DNA of 64,000 nucleotides from Thuidium tamariscinum (lineage: Eukaryota > Streptophyta > Bryopsida > Hypnales > Thuidiaceae): NCBI GenBank assembly GCA_947034885.2, contig OX344750.2, forward strand, positions 9,024,553-9,088,552. The letters are read 5' to 3'. Both the position numbers and the translations under genes were made by a program. Numbering within the stretch: the first letter of the stretch is position 1; each line of letters starts with the position of its first letter. Shown here in pieces: positions 56,412-64,000 of the stretch. The notes below the pieces were generated by a model. That model did no database searches. It saw only the letters and a program-made list of their open reading frames with translations, and was not told the origin of the DNA.

Positions 56412-58406
56412 ATCTGAAGCCCTTTGTAAAAACACGAGTGCAAAAGCATCTCTGTTTTCACCGGTGCTGCTTTATAATCCTCCATTAGTTTGGGTGTAGA
56501 TCTCAGATTCTGTCATACAAAATTCTGTGAGATTCCTACGACGCTTGAAATTTTATTTCTGGACACTATGAATTTGGTCAACTTCTTACTTTCTCACTCG
56601 GTTTTTGTAACCACAAGAGATTCCTTCTTTCCATGCCACCGGTGAATTTTAGAAATTCTTTAGTTTGACACTAAGATCTCAACATGATCTGGAAAAGAAT
56701 GTCAATCCTTTCTACTGAACCAAATATGTCGTACTTTTCGGTCGATCCCAAGGGATTAGATTGACGAGAACGATTATGATTGTAGTCCTCTTTCTAACTA
56801 GCCAATGGATGATCCTGACACAACTGCCTTGGCATCATTAGTGCAGACACTAGTGCAAACATCCTATATAATCTGAAAACTTCATATTAAAATAAGTGAA
56901 ACGTTGCCAGGGATCTTTCAACCTCCCGGATCTATGGAAAACAGAATCCCAAAGTTTTGTTAAATTTTGAGGATTTGCTCGAGTGGAAGGATTCTTTTCT
57001 ACAGAGATTAACAAGTAGTTTAAAAAGCTGGGCCTTTTCTCTATTGAAGCGCCTCAGTAGATATCCTCACGGACTTCAGTGACTGTAGCTTACTTAACCC
57101 AGAGAGTACAAGTTCCTCGGTTCCGGCACCGAATGATTCGCCCCAATTGGTTCCCCAAATGTTTTAGTATTGCGTGAAGGGGTGTCTCGGTAACCCCATC
57201 GGTGTACGAACTTTACAAGCCCAACAGGTCAACAGGCAAAGGCATCCATTGATTATTGTTCTGTGCCACCACATGCAGCACTGTGAGCGTGAGCTAGTGT
57301 GCGTACTTGCGGGGCTGTTGAAGTGCACCCAGATGGACCAAGCAAGCCCCAGGCCAGATAAAAATTGGTTCGAAGGGCGTGCCGTGACCTCGGGAATCGA
57401 ATGGAAGGGCCTGCGGCTACATTCTGTTTCAGACTAACTTCGTTACGTTAAAATGCTGCTTTCTTGTTTCATGCAGGAGAGTAAGACAACACACAATCCA
57501 ACATCCGAAAGTTACTTTTGACACAGATCGATCCCTGGAATCCAAATAATCTGCAAAGATATGGTATAGCTTTTCATGTATCAACTATAAAATATTTCCA
57601 TGCTGGAGCTTTTAACTGGGAGAGGAATTGAAGGCTTGCCAGCAAGAAGTCGTACTCCTTGCACACCTCTCGAAGCTGCCGGAAAAGCTTTATTCCACGA
57701 GAGAGTACTGCCGGTGACTTGGGCCAGACGCAGTTCAATTCTCTCGACCCCACAATCATCCATGATGTTGCACGTTTCTGCACAGCAGACGAGCCCTCGA
57801 ATTGTACTGAGTTGATCATGGCAATCATCACTGTTGAAGCTCAATATCTGGGTTTAGGGTAAAACCAGAAGATCACATAGATATCCAGCTCTTCATGGCA
57901 GGGATCTCACAACTTTTATTCCCCTTTGAATATTACTCCTGACCTCTCTAAACCCAATTGCAATCCCAACCCTATTATTGCATCCAACTTCATTTCACAA
58001 CCCTAAATCTAAATCGAGAGTTGTCTATCTTCTCGTATTCATGTGGCACTTAAAATCTCGTAAGACAAGAACGACTGTCCTAGATTTAACATCTGAAACA
58101 AAGAAAAGGGTGTACGCAATGAGGTCGGGGTCGCAATTAGCCCGTGTAATTACGTTAATCAGAGAACCTCCTAACTTCACCTCCCTGGGGACTGTTCACA
58201 AAACATCACTATCACATAGTCTGAACATAATTATAACAAAGCGTGCTAGTGAATGATAGTGTGACAAGTGTATGCAGGACATTCAATCCAGAATGTCATT
58301 TTATTAGAGGTTATATTACAGTACAAGGCCTGAGTATAGTTAAATCATTCCTTCACCGATTCAAGATTTGCATATTCAAGTTGTAAGTACGGAGAGCAAT
58401 TCATAT
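56412..58406. other. Moderate-GC spacer without recognised gene
   Basis: Stretches at about 57.1-57.45 kb and 57.57-57.85 kb are GC-richer, and the second is open in several frames on both strands. None shows a domain, a start context or splicing I can support. Confidence 0.35.
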
Positions 58407-58437
58407 ACTCCTTGTCGATTCTTTATCGACAAGGAGT
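58407..58437. repeat. Perfect 13-bp stem, 5-base loop hairpin
   Basis: ACTCCTTGTCGAT (58407-58419), loop TCTTT, ATCGACAAGGAGT (58425-58437). Function unknown; too short and isolated for a precursor miRNA call. Confidence 0.85.
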
Positions 58438-58579
58438 TATATATAATGAGTTTTAAAATTTCAAGAAACAGTCCTTTTCCAGGTCCCTCAGATCTCCCTT
58501 TGTTTTACGGCTTGAAAGTCTCTGTTTTTGACACGTTGATGGTCGCATTTATTAGAGTAGTACTATGTAAGGGCAAGAG

Positions 58580-59460
58580 GTAGCCAGCGGGAAGGACATG
58601 TAAGTATACGATCGATCCAGGCTCCGAGTCAAATGTTGTAACTTAGCCAAGAAAACTGCCGAAGTGCCGAGATTCGTAACTCTCCAAATTCCAAAGGGAC
58701 GTGACGTGACCCCCTGTTTCTTGAGTGATCCATTTTTCTATCTGTAATTAAGTCAAGGAGTAAGTTAACTAACTAGTATCAACAGGACCCACACCCGGCC
58801 AGCTCCAAACATAATGCTCCTCGATCACTGGTCTTTCGTTTGAACATCATGCCTGTGTACGCACCGCTAGTGGACCCTGGCGCCATGCCACTGTAAACCC
58901 ATTGCAATGTGCCGCATAGAACCGATTCCAGAGATCGAGCAACTACGGAATTTCACAACTTGAATGAGACACGTTTTGTGAGATTCCTTAGTGGCAAGTG
59001 CTTTGGAATGGCGTCGAGTCGGACGGACTAGCTAGTGCTCCGCATCATCTGATTCTCGGGTGGAAGCTAGGGATTGAAAGCTTTGACTTAGTAAGTCCCG
59101 AACGACCTTGAAAGCTGGTCCGGCCCTGAATTGAAGGTAAAGGAGCTCGACAATCATTGATCAATGCGTTTGTCTGTCTGAGGCTCTCGATCACTGGAGC
59201 CTGGCTGATGAGGGAAGCTCAGATCGAGAGAATTCCATTTGTGAATGGACATTTATCTGCACGGCACTTGGGCCGACTGATGGGGAAGAATCTACGACCG
59301 TAGCTAGTAAGAGATCTGATGTGGGTAACCAAGGACTTCAACATCCGAAGCGAGCCTCAGCGGTACTAGAGCAGTAACAATGATGTGCTTTCATCCCCTC
59401 CGTGTTAGCAACCCTGAGTCGAAGCGGCCAAGTTTTGGCTGCATCTGATTATGTTGTTTT
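58580..59460. other. GC-richer, ORF-poor block of unknown origin
   Basis: About 880 bp of near-balanced base composition inside an AT-rich region, with almost no open frames of 60 codons and many short self-complementary words. This is unlike the AT-rich repeats and unlike the genes. A transferred organellar segment or structural RNA remnant is possible, but I cannot match it to one. Confidence 0.3.
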
Positions 59461-62226
59461 TTGGAAGGTGGGTACCCCCCAAACCGCCACTTTTTGCTTC
59501 TGTGCCTAGTTACTATTATTAGACTAGTCAAATTTCATTGATTTTCTTGTTGGCAAGTGAAATCTGGAGGTTCCAATATGCCAAAGACTAGAGAACATTT
59601 GGATACCATATGTCAAGGTTAGGAAGGGTCAAATTAAATGCACTTTGGTCGAGGTTCTAAAATTGTTTCCCCAACATATTCCACTTATATATTGATGAAA
59701 TCACAGATGTAATGATAGTGGTTTCAAGGTAGGGTGTGATTTTGTATGTATTCACCTTGTTCAATGACAAAGAAGGTGCATCGTTTGAAGTACATAATAG
59801 TGACAAAAGTTTGTGATCATGTTGAATTGAATCTAATGTAGAGAGGTGGCACTTCTAATTTGAATCAATATTGTCCCTCTAGGATGTTTAAGAAGCTTCA
59901 AAGTAGTTGCATATTAGTAGGCATCAAACTTCAAGTTGCATAAGGTGGTTTTGAAAACCTATAGCTAGCCTTCTTTCAAGAATAAGAAGGTATCTTGAAA
60001 ATAAATTTCCAAAATAGCCCAAAGTTCCAATTAATTGCCAAAATTTATCCCCTTGAAGTTGGTTTGGAAAAATGATTGGATCATTAGGGAATCAATTTTT
60101 TAAGATGTAGCCTTGTCTTTTTGAAAAAAGTGTAGCTTTACGGTATTGCAGATGTATAGTATTGTATTTAAGCATGGTGAAATGTTATAATGACAACAGA
60201 ATTGAATGATGCTAGTGTTGAATTACAAATCCAATTGTATTTGTCTTCATATATTTTAGGTCGTAATTGGACAATTGGTGTACAAGGAGTTGAATACAAA
60301 ACCATATATATTGTTCAATAGACCTTCAAAGTTTAATCTTTTAAATGTCTTGGTTTTAAGAGGATGTTCACAATTTATCCGACAATTCATCATTTGAAAC
60401 AATATTTAACTATACGTATTAACTTCTTAATATCAATCTCTTCACCTTCAAGAAATACACTAGCATGTTAAGTTTGGGATTTTGATTCAAAATTTGAATG
60501 TATACAACTCTTGAATTGACAAATTGGTAAAGGTGAATGGAAGAAACACTTGTACTATTTGGCATCACACTTTGAGTGATAGAGTTGTCATGTACTATAA
60601 CTTTTGAAGCATTTATTTTTTGAACTTGAAATTTTTATTGGAGATGGATAACTTGATAGTTATCAGAACGCTTATTTTTCAAAAAAATTCAAAAATAATA
60701 ATTTTTATTTTATTTTAATTTAGCTCATTTGTCACACTTTGTGGTTTAGGGGGTTTTAGTACTAGGGAGTACTTAAAATTAATGATTTAAAGCTGAGATT
60801 TCTAGAGTCTATTGCCACACTAGGCAAGCATGTTTATACTGAAGGAAATTTTTTAAATCATTATTTTCTTTCCTCCACATGTATGTTCAATTGCTCATAT
60901 GCCTCCCTTGCACGCACACTTTTTAACAATCAAGATGGTTTTGAGATCATTATTATGGTGAAATCTCTTCACCATGAAGTCTTCCCAAATGTCCAATTTT
61001 TTATTTTAAAAAAAAATTATTTTCCTATTTTTTACAAATTAAAATTTAAAAAACTAGTGAAAGTTACAATTTTCATGAAATTTTGCACTTTTCTAGTTTT
61101 TCTACTTAGAGAATTTTTCTATGCTTTTCCTTCCTAGAGTACCTTATTCTTAAAGGTATATACATCAAACATATTTTTCACTTTTCAAGAAAATTGATTT
61201 ACTAATTATACAATACTCCCAAAGAAAAAAATGAGTATTGTACAAAACGCTAAGCTTTTTGGCAGGTCTTTCTTGCAATGACCCATAATAAAGTACATTT
61301 CAAAAAAAAATAGATTGTCTATCAAGAACTACGTGTACATATGATTTAAATTTCAGCTCTAGGATAGTATTAGGTTTCAAATAGACAACTAGAAATTTAT
61401 GTAAACACTTAAAAATTCCAATTTTTAATGTTTGAAAGTCACATTTTGTCAAACTTGAATATGTCAAATAACAATGTGACAATGTGACAAAAAGTGGCGT
61501 ACCACCCAGGTCAATTAATTAGCTCCCCCTCCTCTCTCAAAAAATTTACAAGCCATTGATTTTTTTTAAAACAAAAAAACTTACCTTTGTAATCACTATG
61601 GATTTCTCAAAAATTTCCAAGATATGGTCCAGATACAAATATAGATACAAATACAAATACAAATACAAGATCACTTGTCCTATAATGTTTGTCAATTAGT
61701 TGGTTTCAAAAAAATACAAGAGGAAAGGGGGGGGGGGGGGGGGAAGGAAATGAAGATTTAAAAATTTAAAATCTTTTTGGATGCACAGTGATCGTGCACC
61801 CAAAAAAGTTTTAATTTTTAAATATTAAATTCTTTGGCCTGTAAGAACATGCCAAGTGTACTAAACCCAAATTAAAATTAATTTTTTTTAGAATTGGCAG
61901 TTACTACCACTGTTTGGTACATTGTTCATACAATGTACCCAAAAGTGGCAATAACTGCCAACTCCAACTCCAATTATAGGACCATTGATGTAGGCTCAAG
62001 ATTACAAGATGAAAAATGGAAGTTGCTTTCTAGTCTTTATTAGCAATGAAATTCTATTTCATTTGTTTAAGGAAAAAAAGTTTCTTTTTGGACCATGTAT
62101 TTTCTAAATTACATTTAGAGAGTTTTCTATTTTGATGTGCAAAATTCATTTGGTTTTGAACAATAGAAAAAGTAAAGTACTTTGGATGTTTGTCCAGAAC
62201 TAAATCTATTTTTGTCAAACAAGAAT
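59461..62226. other. AT-rich intergenic region
   Basis: No gene supported. It contains an (ATACAA)n tandem repeat at 61631-61674 and a run of 17 G at 61727-61743. Confidence 0.5.
61631..61743 (+). repeat. (ATACAA)n repeat and 17-G homopolymer
   Basis: AGATACAAATATAGATACAA is followed by further ATACAA units to 61674, then a G17 run at 61727-61743. The G run is unusual in this AT-rich setting. Confidence 0.9.
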
Positions 62227-62390
62227 CACTAGAAGAAATTTGCGTTTGCCTCGACAAAATCTACTTGATGTGTTTGTTGAGGCAAACACAAAATCTGTGT
62301 TTTTTTGCATTCTTCAACGCAGTTTTTGCATTTGCTTCAACAAACTCATCAAGTAGATTTTGTTGAGGCAAACACAAATTTCTTCTAGTG
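62227..62390. mobile_element. CACTA-type MITE, 164 bp, AAT target duplication
   Basis: CACTAGAAGAAATTTG at the left pairs with CAAATTTCTTCTAGTG at the right. AAT flanks both sides (62224-62226 and 62391-62393). The arms continue inward (GTTTGCCTC.ACAAAATCTA). No coding capacity. Confidence 0.93.
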
Positions 62391-62840
62391 AATGGTGTGA
62401 CCACAAAGCTCTATCCTAGGTAAGGAACAATATTAGTTTATTGATAGTAGATATTAAAGAAGTCAATCAAGGATAATGTTGAATTAGTGATATACAAGAG
62501 TTTTAAAAAAAATCAGATCTTCCATCTAACCAATCTAATAGGTAGAGGGGGTCCAATTAGTTGACTCCTTCCTCCAACCAAATCCTACCCTATTGTATAG
62601 TGTGAATGGAATTGTAGATAGGAATTGAAAACTTCATATTTAGAAATAATAGTTGATGTGAGAGTAGATTAGTTGATGTAAAAGTGAATGCCATAGTCTT
62701 TGTCCAAAAAATAGAGCTAGTCAAAAATTGAAATTGTCACAATCAAATGCATTGAATATAAATTCATTTGTAGATCTAAGGTTATGCATAAGATTCATTT
62801 ATAACATTATGACCCCCTAAGAGACCAAGTGCTAAAAAAT

Positions 62841-62943
62841 ACTTGTTTTTTTCACTTTAAATATAGATATTTTGCAATCTATTGACTAGTATGACAATAT
62901 AGATTGCAAGATATCTACATTTAAAGTGAAAAAAACAAATTTT
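62841..62943. repeat. Inverted repeat with about 45-bp arms
   Basis: TTTTTTTCACTTTAAATATAG on the left (from 62847) pairs with CATTTAAAGTGAAAAAAA on the right; TTTTGCAATCTAT pairs with ATAGATTGCAAGA. MITE-like or structural. Confidence 0.8.
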
Positions 62944-63134
62944 TTTGGTACATTGTGAGACTAGATTTTTTGACTTTGAACGTTCTTGACCTAAATTTGT
63001 TGCACTACAAAGTTTTGACCTTTAAATCTTTATAGTGGGAAATTTAGTTGAAAATCTAGGAAAAAAGATGAAATCAAAAAATTTAATTTTCATTCTTAAA
63101 ATAATTGTTGAATAGAACTAGTAGATATCAAATA

Positions 63135-63224
63135 CTCCCTCTGTCCTACTAAAAGATTCCCAAATGCTTCTTACAAAGACTATAAATCAGCCTAATTAGG
63201 AAGCTTTTAGTGTGACAAAGGGAG
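63135..63224. mobile_element. Stowaway-type MITE, 90 bp, TA duplication
   Basis: CTCCCTCTGTCCTACTAAAAG at the left and, inverted, CTCCCTTTGTCACACTAAAAG at the right are classic Stowaway (Tc1/mariner) ends. TA flanks both sides (63133-63134, 63225-63226). Confidence 0.95.
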
Positions 63225-63389
63225 TAAAGAAAAAGTTTAAATTATTAGTATCTTTAAGATGAAATTAAAATGTAATAATTCCAATGGTGAGATTGTTTTA
63301 GCAAGCAAATAGAAATATGTTGAACTTTTTATTCTTAAATTATTAATTGCATTAACCCCTAAACCCCTAAACAGTGTTTTTTGAGATTA

Positions 63390-63720
63390 TAGATTTTTTG
63401 GGCAGCTCACTACAGATGGAGTTTTTGTTTTTTTCTTTGAAATTTTGATACAATGTGTGTCCAAGGAGTAGCTTTAAGGCCCAACAATTTTTATAACTTT
63501 TGACTTTGTAGATAAAAAGTTATGGCAGGATATGTCACTTTGTTTGCTCGGCGGGCAGACTGGGCAGCTGAAAAAACTTTTTCAAAAAAACTTTCTTTTG
63601 AAAAATGAAATTTCAAATTGGTTCTTTAGGTTTATACAGACATGTGAAGCTTTGAATCAATCCATTCCGATCAATGAGTCAAAAGTTATGAAGATTTTGA
63701 GTTTGGGGTAGTTTGCGGCC
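63390..63720 (+). repeat. Diverged single arm of the 25696-26418 foldback family
   Basis: Shares AAGGAGTAGCTTTAAG.CCCAACAATTTT, the GGGCAGAC/CAGCTG region and GAAGCTTTGAATCAATCCATT with the left arm of the 25.7-kb foldback. The second arm is absent or diverged. Confidence 0.75.
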
Positions 63721-64000
63721 AGTTACAGAATCTCCACAGTACAAAAAAAGTTTGAAATTCTTCATTTAATTCAATTTTTCATATTTTTTGAAAAGAATAA
63801 AAACAAAAGGTGTAGATTGTTTATTTCAACATTTGAACCATTGGGATTGAAAATTTTCAATTCCATGAATAAAATGTTCACAATTTAGTATTTTGGCTCA
63901 TTTTTTACTTCTTTCTACTTACTTATTTTTTCCTATATGTTGTACAATTCCAAATGGTTTGAAATTTTTTGAGAATGTATACAACTTGCATTGAAGTATG

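Noticed and set aside
57170-57440. tRNA gene suggested by GGTTCGAAGG
   Set aside because: No cloverleaf: the acceptor, D and anticodon arms cannot be drawn around it.
58407-58437. microRNA precursor
   Set aside because: A 13-bp stem is far shorter than a plant precursor hairpin.

Overview
The window looks like nuclear DNA of a land plant, most likely a bryophyte (moss-type). The evidence is spliced genes with GT..AG introns, telomere-type TTTAGGG repeats, plant gene families (plastid LON-domain protein, class I-like small heat-shock protein) and, above all, a degraded protein kinase-NB-ARC-LRR gene, a resistance-gene architecture best known from mosses. Most of the DNA is AT-rich and full of inverted-repeat elements; genes stand out as GC-richer islands. 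The organism call is an inference.

Layout. 1-2.3 kb (minus strand): decayed Ty3/gypsy-type gag, preceded on the same strand by an unrecognised two-exon gene with one internal stop. 4.0 kb: a 106-bp palindrome centred on a TATA box. 5.5-8.9 kb (minus): kinase-NB-ARC-LRR pseudogene whose kinase is cut exactly where a terminal inverted repeat (TIR) begins. 8.88-24.85 kb: a very large (about 16 kb) TIR-bounded element. 25-29 kb: foldback repeats with fragments of an enoyl-CoA hydratase and of an unrecognised gene. 30.8-31.3 kb: intact HSP20 gene with heat-shock elements. 32.2-35.6 kb: intact eight-exon LON-domain gene. 36-37.6 kb: TIR element. 39.1-42.4 kb: intact seven-exon P-loop GTPase-like gene with a C-terminal membrane anchor. 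44.9 kb: CACTA-type MITE. 53.2-56.4 kb: gene for a lysine/glutamate-rich protein with membrane segments near both ends. 57-64 kb: mainly AT-rich repeats with a CACTA MITE, a Stowaway MITE and an unexplained GC-richer block.

The main discovery is the 16-kb element. It carries a minus-strand transposase-like gene (zinc-binding N-terminus, MULE-type core, C-terminal SWIM zinc finger) and, divergently transcribed, a plus-strand ten-exon gene of 1,112 codons. That gene joins a ParB-like domain (DGNHRR motif), a long lysine/glutamate coiled coil and a beta-class N6-adenine/N4-cytosine DNA-methyltransferase-like domain. This combination is familiar from bacteria and phages, not from plant transposons. 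The element also holds six copies of a palindrome built on GTCGGATCCGAC, found nowhere else in the window, and GATC-containing subterminal repeats. I infer, without proof, that the ParB/methyltransferase-like protein or the transposase acts on these sites.

Both element genes have intact splice sites but several in-frame stops. Every one is TAA or TAG and could come from a glutamine codon by C-to-T change. Stops in genes outside the element are TGA, TAA or TAG, again all explicable by C-to-T, so decay of methylated cytosines is the simplest reading.
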